Source: Microcoleus sp. FACHB-831
Lineage (GTDB): Bacteria; Cyanobacteriota; Cyanobacteriia; Cyanobacteriales; FACHB-T130
Length of the DNA stretch: 45,262 nucleotides
NCBI RefSeq assembly: GCF_014695585.1
Contig: NZ_JACJON010000013.1
Span: 1-45,262, forward strand
Reading direction: 5' to 3'
Shown: positions 34,875 through 44,230 of the stretch, piece after piece
Layout of the letters: the number at the start of each line of letters is the position of its first letter
Numbering within the stretch: the stretch's first letter is position 1
Notes under the pieces: model-generated
Database searches by the model: none
What the model was told of the DNA's origin: nothing
What the model saw: only the letters and a program-made list of their open reading frames with translations
Program-made: the position numbers and the translations under genes

Positions 34875-36092
34875 TTAAAGTAAAGCGAATAAAAGGGCTA
34901 CTGCCAGCAGCGTCGCCGGGAGTGCTAAGAAGAACAGCAGCGCCATTTGAGTCCATGCTCTTTGCAGCGCTTTAAATTCAGCAATACTATTCCAACGTCT
35001 GGTTTTCCAAGCCCATTCATTACCCATTGCTCCCAGCATGATCGCCACAAAGAAACCCATCGGCGGTATAAAAAAAGCGCCAAAAGATAAAGCGCCAATC
35101 CAAACCCTATGGGACATCGACCAAAACGGAGCCAAAAGAAAAGCCCCCCAATTCCAGCCCAAAATTTCAGCCGGGACGCTTCCATTACTCAAAAAACCCT
35201 GCCCTGAAGTATTAGCTAAACTATTGGATAACTCAGCAAGATACGATGGCTCAATGTCAGCAGCGCGTTGCGGGTATCTCTGGGCAGATTTTAGCGCCGC
35301 CAATGCGCTTCGGGCGCTGGCAAACCTTTGTTCGAGAGCGGGTTCTGTTAGTTGCTCAATCCAACGCACCAACCCAGGACTAACGCTCACGTTGTTTGCA
35401 AAGCAAATCCGCAAATTCTGTTGGGGTAAGTCAGCAGGCGTTCTCCCAGTTAACAAGTGAATCAGAGTTGCACCCAAGGCATAGAGATCTGACGCAGGTA
35501 CGGTTCGTCCCCAAAATTGTTCTAAGGGCGCATAGCCGCAAGTACCAACAACCGTAAAGGTTACGCCCTCAACACCAGCTCTATCCTGAACTGCGCCAAA
35601 ATCCACTAAATACACCCGCTTATCTTCTGCGAGGATAAGATTGCTGGGCTTAATGTCGCGGTGGAGAACGGGCGGACTCAACTCGTGCAGATATATGAGA
35701 ATGTCCAGCACAGAGGTTGCTATGTGACGTATCTGGGATTCGTTGAAGCGATCGCCTCTAGCTAATATCTGTTGCAGCGATGCACCTGGAATATGTTCCT
35801 GCACCAAGCCAAACCACGACAACCCACTACCGCTCACGTTGTCGAGGGAAAAATAATCGCGATAGCGGGGAATCCTGGGATGCTGGAGATGTTTGAGGAC
35901 TTGCGCCTCGCGCTCGAACAGCTTGAAGTCGTCCCACTGTAGATGGGGACTAAAAGCCAGCAATTTAACAATTACCAGTTCTCTCGGATTGGCAGACAAA
36001 TCAATTGCCAGCCAAGTTTGTCTGCCCGCATTTTTGTTTAATGGTTCTTTAAGTTGATAGCGCTCATGCAGTATCTGCTCTGCTTGCAGCAT
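34875..36092 (-). CDS. Ser/Thr protein kinase with C-terminal membrane domain
   Basis: This Hanks-type kinase (405 aa) has an ATP loop in the form common in cyanobacteria (LNKNAGRQTWLAID, few glycines). The VAIK Lys is in ELVIVKLLAF, the catalytic loop is HRDIKPSNLIL, the DFG is DFGAVQ, and the APE-like segment is GYAPLEQFWG. After about residue 300 a DUF2628-like membrane part follows (WGAFLLAPFWSMSHRVWIGAL, then FFVAIMLGAMGNEWAW and MALLFFLALPATLLAVALLF). The kinase domain would therefore face the cytoplasm from a membrane anchor. It reads in the same direction as the secretion operon and starts 138 bp after it. Confidence 0.9.
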   Translation of the reverse strand: MLQAEQILHERYQLKEPLNKNAGRQTWLAIDLSANPRELVIVKLLAFSPHLQWDDFKLFEREAQVLKHLQHPRIPRYRDYFSLDNVSGSGLSWFGLVQEHIPGASLQQILARGDRFNESQIRHIATSVLDILIYLHELSPPVLHRDIKPSNLILAEDKRVYLVDFGAVQDRAGVEGVTFTVVGTCGYAPLEQFWGRTVPASDLYALGATLIHLLTGRTPADLPQQNLRICFANNVSVSPGLVRWIEQLTEPALEQRFASARSALAALKSAQRYPQRAADIEPSYLAELSNSLANTSGQGFLSNGSVPAEILGWNWGAFLLAPFWSMSHRVWIGALSFGAFFIPPMGFFVAIMLGAMGNEWAWKTRRWNSIAEFKALQRAWTQMALLFFLALPATLLAVALLFALL

Positions 36093-36229
36093 TTAGTCAC
36101 CATTCCTTACAGCCGCGATCGCTTTCTCAATCTAGCGAGAACTAACTGCCGAGTGCCATAAGCAATTGCGGATCGTATTTATAGTTGATAATTCGTTGCT
36201 GATTGCCATGAATCATCAAGCATGAATTA

Positions 36230-39217
36230 TTAGGTATTACACTTCGCGGGCTTCTGCCAAGATTGGTGCGGGGTAACAGCAGGTGCTGCGGCTGTAAGGG
36301 TAACTTCTCCTTTCTCGTTCACTACCCACCCTTGAGCTTCCACAATCCGATTTGGCATTTGGGATTTGGCATTTTGAATTGAGGGCGCGAGGTAAGTTCT
36401 CCCCTGCTCCCCTGTTCCCCTGTTCCCTTGGTTTCTCGGAGTGCCCAAATCCACCAGCACCCCTTCATCACCTAGAGGTTCGTTGGGGTTGGCAGGCAAA
36501 CCACCTTTCCCGGTAACGACAAATTTGCTTTCTGGTCGATCGCTGCTGGCTTGGCAGCCTTGTCCTACCAATCCTTCGACATCAACAGGAGTTGCTTCCA
36601 AGGTAGATAAATCCTGACTGGGATCTACTCCAAGGGTAAAGATCTCGACAATACCATTGACTCCAAACTCCGAACGGGCAGTAATGTCGCTTGAGGGGGT
36701 AAGGCGATCGCGGAACTTAAGCCCATAAACGCCATCAGTTGTAAGATTTATATACCCTCCGTTGCCTCCAACTGCATTGGCGAAGATATCGCTATTTTCT
36801 TTGGGAACAGCGACCACAAATGGGGAATCAATAATAATGTTGCCTCCATTGCCCGTCTTGCCTGATGTGGCAGAAATAGAACTGTTATTCCGCAGCAGCA
36901 CGAATTTGTCTGCGTCTAAAATCATGTTCCCGCCTTCGCCCGTCGTAGTTCCTGCCCTGAGAAATCCTTGGTTGTCAAGCTTTATAGATTCGGAGGCGTT
37001 AATTAGTAAGTTGCCTGCGTTGCCTGTACCTTTGCTATCTACAGCAATGCCAGCGCGATCGCCGATAGTTAAATTCCTCGTGTCTATCGTGATAATGCCA
37101 CCGCTGCCCGTTGCTCCCGATTCCACATTACTGAAGATCGAAGTGCCCTCGCCTGCTACAGACACGCGATCGCGGGTATCAATAAATATGGCCCCCGCAT
37201 CTCCCTGTCCATAAGTGCGGGCATTGAGTTGAGCGCCATCTGTTAAAGAAAGCGTCCCAGCGGTAATGGTAATGGCGCCACCGTTGCCAGTTGCTTCCGA
37301 TTCCACGTTACTGAAGATCGAAGTGCTATTGCCTGATATAGATACGCGATCGCCTGCATCAATACTGACGTATCCCGCATCTCCCTGTCCATAAGTGCGG
37401 GCATTGACTTGAGCGCCATCTGTCAAAGAAAGCGTCCCAGTGGTGATGCCGATGTAGCCACCGCTTCCCGTTGCTCCCAATTCCACATTGCTGTATATGG
37501 AAGTGCCCTCGCCTGCTACAGACACGCGATCGCCCGCAGTTATATCGACGAATCCCGCATTCCCCTTTCCAAAAGTGCTGGTATCAAGTAGAGCGCCATC
37601 TGTCAAAGAAAGCGTCCCAGTGGTGATGCCGATGTAGCCACCGCTTCCCGTTGCTCCAGGGTAGACAATGCTGGAGATCGAAGCGCCATTGCCTGATATC
37701 GATACGCGATCGCCTGCAATTATATTGACGTATCCTGCATCCCCTTCTCCAAAAGTGCTGGTATCAAGTTGAGCGCCATCTATCAAAGAAAGCGTCCCAG
37801 TGGTGATGCCGATGTAGCCACCGCTTCCCGTTGCTCCAGGGTAGACAATGCTGGAGATCGAAGTGCTATTGCCTGATATAGACACGCGATCGCCCGCATC
37901 AATAATGACGAATCCTGTATCCCCCTTTCCAGCAGTACTGGCAGTCAGAAGTGCGCCATCTGTCAAAGAAAGCGTTTCCGTTGTGATGTATATGTCACCA
38001 CCTTTGCCCGTTGCTCCCAATTCCACATTACTGAAGATGGCAGTGTTTTTGCCTGCAATAGAGACACTATCGCTAGCATTAATAATTACTGTCCCCGCAT
38101 CGCCCTGTCCAGAAGTACTGGCATCGAAAAATGCACCTTCGCTTAGGGAAACAGACTGTGCTTGGATATTAATTTGTCCGCTATCGCCAATAGCATTTTT
38201 TCCGACAGCGTTTTCAATAGAGCTATTTTGTATTGCGATCGCTCCAGTTGCATTCAGTGTAATATCTCCGCCTTTACTACCGATATCACCCCCTCCTGGC
38301 AGTATTCCAGCAGTCAGCTTGCTTCCTCCTAAAATATTTAAATTTGCTGCGTTGATAGTAATGCTGCCGCCATTATTAGTAGTTGCATCAACAATAGCGC
38401 CGTTTGTAATAGATACATTCGAGCGTTGCACGCCAGCCGGAAAACTTAAACTCAAGTTATCGCCATCTACCTTTAGCGCGATCGCTCCTGGAGAAGCCAA
38501 TCCTCCCAACTCAATTCGACCGCTTAATGCGTCTAATTTTCCACCATTTACGTTCACATCGCCACCAACTAACAGCAAATTCAACCCCTCATAAAGTTGC
38601 AAGTTGCTATTTGAAGTTACAATCGGTTTCGGCGAACTTAAAGTAGAAATAAATCCACTAGGATCGCCAACTAATGTCAATAAACTATTGCCATCGCCGG
38701 GATTCGTAGCGCTAAATTTGCCCCCGTCAGGCCACACTAAAGCATCTAATGTTGTAGCTACAAACGAGCCTTTTCCTCCTGTAAAACCTACGTCTAAAGA
38801 AGCATTTGCACCAAACTGAATGCCGCTAGGGTTAACCAAAAAAAGATTTACATTACCACTATTCGTGTAAATTTTTCCATTAATAAAAGAGGGAGTTCCC
38901 CCCGTAACGCGAGTCAAAATATTTGTAATATCCGGAGCGCTATCAAAATTTACCCTCTCGCCTATATCGAGGTTAAACTTTCCAAAGCTATGGAATAGAT
39001 TAGTTCCAACTGTCTTCCCATCTGATTCGAGAATCTCGTATATTGGGCCAGTCAACGGCCTCGCCGTTCCCAAAGTTCCATCTAAAGTGATGCTTTGGGC
39101 AAAAGCGCACCCAGAATGGGGTAAAAAGTAAAAAGTAAAAAGGCTAAAGAAAGAAGTAAATATTTTCTTTTTGCCCTCATTTCCAGACAAATCATGAGAA
39201 TGTTTTTGCTTTTTCAT
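36230..39217 (-). CDS. Two-partner secretion exoprotein (TpsA, filamentous haemagglutinin-like)
   Basis: This large secreted adhesin-like protein (995 aa from ATG 39217) has a signal peptide ending CAFA|QS near residue 40. A TPS secretion domain at about 40-180 follows (NLFHSFGKFNLDIGERVNFD, NPSGIQFG). Then a right-handed beta-helix part carries Gly/Asp/Thr-rich repeats (GTLSLTDGAQ, GDAGxVxIxAGDRVSISG). The C-terminal 90 residues contain a conserved-looking GWVVNEKGEVTLTA and a heptanucleotide-encoded AKSQMPN. It is exported through the TpsB pore encoded at 42064-44019. The start ATG overlaps the stop of the CHAT gene (ATGA), so I prefer 39217 to the upstream TTG. Function: surface adhesion, aggregation or contact, by family. 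Confidence 0.9.
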   Translation of the reverse strand: MKKQKHSHDLSGNEGKKKIFTSFFSLFTFYFLPHSGCAFAQSITLDGTLGTARPLTGPIYEILESDGKTVGTNLFHSFGKFNLDIGERVNFDSAPDITNILTRVTGGTPSFINGKIYTNSGNVNLFLVNPSGIQFGANASLDVGFTGGKGSFVATTLDALVWPDGGKFSATNPGDGNSLLTLVGDPSGFISTLSSPKPIVTSNSNLQLYEGLNLLLVGGDVNVNGGKLDALSGRIELGGLASPGAIALKVDGDNLSLSFPAGVQRSNVSITNGAIVDATTNNGGSITINAANLNILGGSKLTAGILPGGGDIGSKGGDITLNATGAIAIQNSSIENAVGKNAIGDSGQINIQAQSVSLSEGAFFDASTSGQGDAGTVIINASDSVSIAGKNTAIFSNVELGATGKGGDIYITTETLSLTDGALLTASTAGKGDTGFVIIDAGDRVSISGNSTSISSIVYPGATGSGGYIGITTGTLSLIDGAQLDTSTFGEGDAGYVNIIAGDRVSISGNGASISSIVYPGATGSGGYIGITTGTLSLTDGALLDTSTFGKGNAGFVDITAGDRVSVAGEGTSIYSNVELGATGSGGYIGITTGTLSLTDGAQVNARTYGQGDAGYVSIDAGDRVSISGNSTSIFSNVESEATGNGGAITITAGTLSLTDGAQLNARTYGQGDAGAIFIDTRDRVSVAGEGTSIFSNVESGATGSGGIITIDTRNLTIGDRAGIAVDSKGTGNAGNLLINASESIKLDNQGFLRAGTTTGEGGNMILDADKFVLLRNNSSISATSGKTGNGGNIIIDSPFVVAVPKENSDIFANAVGGNGGYINLTTDGVYGLKFRDRLTPSSDITARSEFGVNGIVEIFTLGVDPSQDLSTLEATPVDVEGLVGQGCQASSDRPESKFVVTGKGGLPANPNEPLGDEGVLVDLGTPRNQGNRGTGEQGRTYLAPSIQNAKSQMPNRIVEAQGWVVNEKGEVTLTAAAPAVTPHQSWQKPAKCNT
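36351..36378 (-). repeat. Heptanucleotide tandem repeat in the TpsA gene
   Basis: Four 7-bp units of the TTTGGCA/TTTGGGA type lie near the 3' end of the TpsA gene and are translated as NAKSQMPN between a Pro-rich linker and the conserved GWVVNEKG block. The frame is kept. Confidence 0.75.
37085..38080 (-). repeat. 180-bp tandem repeats within the TpsA gene
   Basis: At least five direct repeats of 180 bp encode 60-residue beta-helix units. They are so regular that the HIP1 octamer recurs at 37166, 37346, 37526, 37706 and 37886, exactly 180 bases apart. Outer units are more diverged. Near-identity of some units, for example 37621-37680 against 37801-37860, points to recent duplication or gene conversion. 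Confidence 0.85.
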
Positions 39218-41802
39218 AGCCAATTTCCCACCATAACAAAGGGTGCCCAAAAATACGGATGCCTATACTCAGGCTTTTGCAATAGACTTTGTTGAGCGCG
39301 ACGCAGCGCCTCGGCTTTGGTTACAGAAGTATTGCCTAATTCGCGGTAGAAGCCAGTCATAAGGTTTGCAGTCGCTTCATCACTTACATACCAAAGACTG
39401 GCTACCGTACTGCGTGCCCCTGCCTTTATTGCTACACCTGCCAGCCCCAAAGCCGCCCGCTTATCTCCACTCGCCGTTTTACAAGCACTCAGCACGAGTA
39501 ACTCAATTGCAGTGCCTTTTTTTTCTCGACTTCGCAGTAAATTATCTAACTGATTGACATTAATTTTACCATCCCAAGTCAGAATAAACGTATCCTCAGC
39601 TTTGGAACTAAACTCGCCGTGAGTGGCAATATGAACGACGGGAAAGGGAGTATTTTGAATTGCTTGTTGCAGGGCAATGCTAGTAAATTGCTGGTCTAAC
39701 AAAACCTTACTAGGAACCTCGGATTTAATGGTTCGCAATTCCTCAGCCACTTGGGGCAGTGCAGAGAAATTTTGACGTGCTTCGGTTAGTCCGGCGGTTA
39801 GAGCTTTTAAGGGCTGGCGTGCTAACGGTTTGGGGTCTAAAAGTTGCAATCCAGGCGTGAGGGCAATGCCATATTTTTCCACCAGATATTGTTTTCCATC
39901 GTGAAGCGTCGCCATCGGCACGTTCAAAAATGGCCCATCGAGGACAAAGACTAGGGTTTTTATTTGCGACTTTTCTAGGTCTGCCTCAATTGGTTTAATT
40001 AACCAGTTATATACTTTTTGGGAGACGGGTAAAAAGTTGCGATTGGTGCGGGTTACTAACAACTGGCGCAACTGAACGACGGTTTTTTCTATTTCGGTTC
40101 GCGAGATTGGCGTCGTGTAGTGGCGCAAGGGGGCGTCAGGTTGGGAGACGATCGTTTCCAACCTATCCTCTAAAATAATTGGATAGATCGCGACTGCTTT
40201 GCGATCCACTTGGTCAATTTGTTTGGGGCTAGCGGTCAAACAATTTTCGCGAAAGAAGTTGTCTAGTTCGGCTAATTGTAGGGATTCAATAGTCTGACGA
40301 GCTTTTATTAAGTTTTCCTGGCTGGGTTGTGAACCTTCATCTGGTTGTAAAAGCAAGCTTACTAATTGACGGTAGACGGGTTCGACACTTTCTCGGAAGG
40401 AGAATTGCACGTCGGAATTAATGGCAACTAGGTCGGTGCGTAATAACTGGAGGCTGTTGACTGCTTGAGTGTAAGCAGCGATCGCTTGTTTATTTTTTCC
40501 CTGTAGTTTCAGCAATCTCCCCATCTGCCACTGCCATTTATATGCTATGTCTGACGCATCTATTGACTGGGCTAAAATCAAGGCTTGGCTGCTAAGAGAA
40601 ATTGCCTCCGACCACTGCTTGCTTTGTTCGTATACGTTACCCAGTCCGCCAAGTGCATATGATTCGGCTCTCGGATCTTTGAGTTGTCTAGCTTGTTCAA
40701 CAGCGGTTGCTAATAATTGCGCCGCTAACAATTTTGGATTTTGGATTTTGGATTTTAGATTATCTATAGGTAATGTAGGATCGTCTGATAATTTCATCAG
40801 ACTTTGTGCTAGATTAATCCGCGCATCTACAGATTGGCGACTTGCAGGTAAGTTAGCAACAAGCGCTTCTATTTGCGGCCACAATGCCACTGCTTCTGCC
40901 TGCTGCTTGGTTTCTACTAACAGACTGAGTTGATTTAGAAGACTGTTTGCTTTGGTAGTTGGAGAAGCCGCGATCGCGGCTGCTTGTTGATAATATGCTA
41001 ATGCTGCTTTAGTATCTCTTTGGGCGCGGCTGGTGTTACCCAAGCTTAAGAGAGCATTAGCGGTATCCCCAGAAGATTGCAACCTTTGCGCGATCGTTAA
41101 ACTCTGCTCCAACACTTTGCGCGATTCGTCTACGTTGCCCACTAACCGCAACGCATTGCCCAGCGTATGCCCTGCTGCTGCTTTAGTCTGGGAGTCTGGT
41201 TCCGCCGAGAAACCCTGGTTTACCTGTTGCAGTGTTTCTAACGAGCGGCGATAAAGTCCGAGCGATCGCAAGGCTTGAGCTTGGTTGATTTTAGCCCGCA
41301 GCGAACCAACGCGCTCGCCTGCTTTTTCGTATGCCTCCGCTGCCTGCTGCCATGTATCTACAGCTTTTTCGGCGCTATGCAGTGCTAGTTGCAGACTTGC
41401 TTGGGTGTTAAGCGCTTGGGCCAAAACGAGTTTTGATTCCTTAGTGCTTGTCCCGCTATTTTTGAGGAGTTCCAAACTAGATGCGATCGCTTTCTCTGCC
41501 GATTTCCACTGTCCCAACTGTTGATAAGTTAGTGACAAATTACTCAGCACCATAGCCCTATTTACCACATCCCCCTTAGCCTCAAACTCCCCCTGTGCCT
41601 GCTGCCAAACAGCTAGCGCCGAGGAAAATTGCCCTGTTTCATACAACGTTCTACCCTGTTGCACCAAATCAGGATTTTGGAAGACTAATTCCTGAGTTGG
41701 AGTTGCAGCAAAAACTGGAGCGACTCCACTACACAAAAACACAGCCAAAAAGTAAACAAAATTTTCAAAAAGAAAAATATTTTGTTTTTGCATTTTTTTC
41801 AT
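39214..41802 (-). CDS. Exported TPR-CHAT protein, putative caspase-like peptidase
   Basis: The 862-residue protein has a signal peptide (to VFA|ATP, about 33). A long array of tetratricopeptide repeats at about 45-480 follows (GRTLYETGQFSSALAVWQQA, LSLTYQQLGQWKSAEKA). A CHAT domain at about 590-860 ends it. CHAT is a caspase-like fold; its dyad is intact as H728 (VHIATHGEF) and C774 (LVLSACKTA). The domain ends with the typical GARSTVASLWYVSDEAT and HPYFWAPFVMVGNW. The TPR part carries a heptanucleotide-encoded KSKIQNPK insertion. It sits between TpsB and TpsA and is translationally coupled to TpsA, so it may process or chaperone the exoprotein in the periplasm. That is inference; many TPR-CHAT proteins are cytoplasmic. 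Confidence 0.92.
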   Translation of the reverse strand: MKKMQKQNIFLFENFVYFLAVFLCSGVAPVFAATPTQELVFQNPDLVQQGRTLYETGQFSSALAVWQQAQGEFEAKGDVVNRAMVLSNLSLTYQQLGQWKSAEKAIASSLELLKNSGTSTKESKLVLAQALNTQASLQLALHSAEKAVDTWQQAAEAYEKAGERVGSLRAKINQAQALRSLGLYRRSLETLQQVNQGFSAEPDSQTKAAAGHTLGNALRLVGNVDESRKVLEQSLTIAQRLQSSGDTANALLSLGNTSRAQRDTKAALAYYQQAAAIAASPTTKANSLLNQLSLLVETKQQAEAVALWPQIEALVANLPASRQSVDARINLAQSLMKLSDDPTLPIDNLKSKIQNPKLLAAQLLATAVEQARQLKDPRAESYALGGLGNVYEQSKQWSEAISLSSQALILAQSIDASDIAYKWQWQMGRLLKLQGKNKQAIAAYTQAVNSLQLLRTDLVAINSDVQFSFRESVEPVYRQLVSLLLQPDEGSQPSQENLIKARQTIESLQLAELDNFFRENCLTASPKQIDQVDRKAVAIYPIILEDRLETIVSQPDAPLRHYTTPISRTEIEKTVVQLRQLLVTRTNRNFLPVSQKVYNWLIKPIEADLEKSQIKTLVFVLDGPFLNVPMATLHDGKQYLVEKYGIALTPGLQLLDPKPLARQPLKALTAGLTEARQNFSALPQVAEELRTIKSEVPSKVLLDQQFTSIALQQAIQNTPFPVVHIATHGEFSSKAEDTFILTWDGKINVNQLDNLLRSREKKGTAIELLVLSACKTASGDKRAALGLAGVAIKAGARSTVASLWYVSDEATANLMTGFYRELGNTSVTKAEALRRAQQSLLQKPEYRHPYFWAPFVMVGNWL
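40732..40759 (-). repeat. Heptanucleotide tandem repeat in the TPR-CHAT gene
   Basis: Four 7-bp units (TTTTGGA, last unit TTTTAGA) are read on the minus strand as KSKIQNPK within the TPR region. It is the same unit as the two arrays in the NB-ARC/WD40 gene, here in the opposite orientation on the plus strand. Confidence 0.85.
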
Positions 41803-42063
41803 ACGCTAAATACTGAATTAATTGTGTTTATAATTGATTGCCATTAACTATTTTCATTATCCTAGACAATATTTTATTATATGTGTAAACAATTATTTAC
41901 ATAAGGCTAATAAGCGAAGTATCATGTTTTTATTTCTAAATCCTTTCTTTCCTCTTCCTTTGCGTTCTTGGCGTCCTTGGCGGTTCATTTAACAAATCTT
42001 TTACCAAAACAAAAAAATTGCTATATTCCCATTACCTATTACCAATTTTCCATAAACCATGAA

Positions 42064-44019
42064 CTATTTAAAAGGATTAAAAATTATCGAAAAATACAGA
42101 CCATTTTCTTGCCACGTTCTGGGGTTGGACTTAACAGAAACTAAAGGAATGCCCCAGTCTAAACGGGCGCTGATATTGTCTCCCAAAGTCATCTGCAATC
42201 CCAAACCCACTGAAGCCAGCGTGCTAGGTTGCGCTACTTTCACTTCACCTCTATTCCAGGCAGTACCGACATCGACAAACGGTATCACCTGTAAAAGCAC
42301 TTTAGATTCTGGAATCCTTAAAATTGGCAAACGCACTTCTGCCGTAAGCAAAGCGCCGTTATCAGCAAGCAGAGCATCTTGACGATAACCCCGAACGGTG
42401 TCCGCGCCACCTAAACCATATTGTTCTAGAGGCATGAGCGCTCTATCAGCCAGTTGCACGTCGCCGCGCACTAACAAAAGAGTATCCCGCGCTAAGAGCC
42501 GCACCCACTGCGCCTGTCCGCGCCAAGACACAAAGCGGCTGTCGGGGGCGCTATTGTTGATAGTGGCATCAAAAGCACCTAGACCGAAGTTGAACTGCGA
42601 TCGCGCTGCAATCACCTCTTGAGTGTTCCGCTTCGTCCATTCTTGAAAAAATCTGATCGCCGAAATGCGCGTGCGTCCGTTTTCATCTGCGCCTGCTGAT
42701 AGTGGAAAGGGAATCTCTAAAAGTGAGGTTTCGCTTTCCCGCCTAGAGGCTGTTAAGCCAAGCGCAAATTCTTGGCTAGGAGTTTGCACGATGGGCTGGC
42801 GATAAGTAATGTCATAGTAACGGGAAGCCGCTTGGATATCGATTAAGTTGAAAGGAGTCTCGATAACCTTGCTCGATGTTCTACCGTAGTTGAAGCTGAG
42901 AGTGCCGTTGCGTGCATTGATGGGTATCGTATAGCCGACATCTATGGCATTGCTACCATCGGTGTTGGTGTAACTGAAGTTGACTGCATCTCCCAGCCCT
43001 AGCAAGTTGCCTTCTCTTACCTGAAAGCCGCGCCGCAAGCTACCTACGCTGGGGGAACGACTATTATTGAGGATAGCTTCCGGGCCTCTAAATGATGGAG
43101 CTTCTCGTACATCTACGGTTAGCAAGCTGGTTCCCGGTTGGCTCCCAGCCGAGAGTTCGGCAGATACGTTACCGATCAGGGGATCGAGTTGCAGCAGGCG
43201 CAGGGATTCTAACAAACGATTGACATTTACAGGTTTTCGTGCGCCGATAGCCAAACGCGATCGCACATAATTTCGATTCAGTCGCCTCACGCCATTGACT
43301 TTGATATCCTCCAATCTCCCCTCAATTACCTGAATTGTGACAACACCCCTCTCCAGCTTTTGGGGTGGAATCAATGCACCAGAGGTTTGATAACCGTTGT
43401 CAACGTACAGCTTTGTTACCGCAGAACGAGCTTCTAAAAGTTCGGTGAATGTTAAAGGACGATTAGTATAGGGTTTGGTAATTTCTGCTAATTTTTTATT
43501 GCTAAATGCAGTATTGCCCGTAAACTCGAACCGCTCAACAGTGATAGTAGCTCCGGGGACGTTACCTGAAGGTACTTCGGGGGTAGGGGGCGTTGGCGTT
43601 TCACCCCCAGGCGGTGTAGGTGGTGCCAGTAGTTCTTGTGGTGGTGGTAGTGGCTGGGGTAGTTCTGGCTGTTGCGGCGTTGGTGGTTGAGGCGGCGTTA
43701 CGATCCCCGGATCGTTTGGCGGTAGGTTAGGAACTTGAGCCAGAGGAAGAGAATTTTTAATTAATTCAGAAGTTTTTGTGGCTGGATTTTTGTCTTGTAT
43801 CTCCTCAAGATCTAGCGTTTCGGAGGTTAAGGCTGACTGGCTCAAGTCGAATGAGCTATATAGCTGTTGCTCTTGGTTTAGCGACGCGATCGCCAAATCA
43901 CCAGGTTCATTCCCCCCTAGCGCTGCTGTCTGGGCATTTACTGGCGCTACTAGCCAAAAATTTGTCAGAACAAGGATGTTCGCTAACTTGTAGTTAAAAT
44001 TTTTTTCTAAGGCAACCAT
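42064..44019 (-). CDS. Two-partner secretion transporter (TpsB, ShlB/FhaC/HecB family)
   Basis: This 651-residue outer-membrane pore exports the TpsA protein. It has a signal peptide to VNA|QT (about 30), a long spacer with a proline-rich stretch at about 100-150, and a POTRA domain at about 155-230 (ITVERFEFTGNTAFSNKKL, VVTIQVIEGRLEDI). A second POTRA-like segment and the ShlB beta-barrel follow, with the lid-loop VRGY motif (GADTVRGYRQDALLADNG) near residue 535. The last residue pattern (YFSIIFNPFK) is barrel-like. Cyanobacterial TpsB proteins often have this Pro-rich N-terminal extension. It starts the operon; CHAT follows after 261 bp, a gap that holds only AT-rich repetitive sequence. 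Confidence 0.93.
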   Translation of the reverse strand: MVALEKNFNYKLANILVLTNFWLVAPVNAQTAALGGNEPGDLAIASLNQEQQLYSSFDLSQSALTSETLDLEEIQDKNPATKTSELIKNSLPLAQVPNLPPNDPGIVTPPQPPTPQQPELPQPLPPPQELLAPPTPPGGETPTPPTPEVPSGNVPGATITVERFEFTGNTAFSNKKLAEITKPYTNRPLTFTELLEARSAVTKLYVDNGYQTSGALIPPQKLERGVVTIQVIEGRLEDIKVNGVRRLNRNYVRSRLAIGARKPVNVNRLLESLRLLQLDPLIGNVSAELSAGSQPGTSLLTVDVREAPSFRGPEAILNNSRSPSVGSLRRGFQVREGNLLGLGDAVNFSYTNTDGSNAIDVGYTIPINARNGTLSFNYGRTSSKVIETPFNLIDIQAASRYYDITYRQPIVQTPSQEFALGLTASRRESETSLLEIPFPLSAGADENGRTRISAIRFFQEWTKRNTQEVIAARSQFNFGLGAFDATINNSAPDSRFVSWRGQAQWVRLLARDTLLLVRGDVQLADRALMPLEQYGLGGADTVRGYRQDALLADNGALLTAEVRLPILRIPESKVLLQVIPFVDVGTAWNRGEVKVAQPSTLASVGLGLQMTLGDNISARLDWGIPLVSVKSNPRTWQENGLYFSIIFNPFK

Positions 44020-44230
44020 TATTAGTTAATAGCCAAATAAAATTTACGGTAAGCGTGGCATCAGAAAGTTAGGAGTTATCAGCTATGAACTATGAATTTC
44101 TAACGCCAAATTGTAAATCCATAATTCAAAATTCATTGAATTGAAGAAAACAGCGTCTCTACAACTGCTAACTCCTAACTGCTAATTTTTAACTTTTATC
44201 AACTATCAACATTCTTTAAAGATTGCCCAA

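Noticed and set aside
37085-38080. CRISPR array
   Set aside because: The period is 180 bp, there are no short unique spacers, and the sequence is an open TpsA frame; no cas genes occur in the window.
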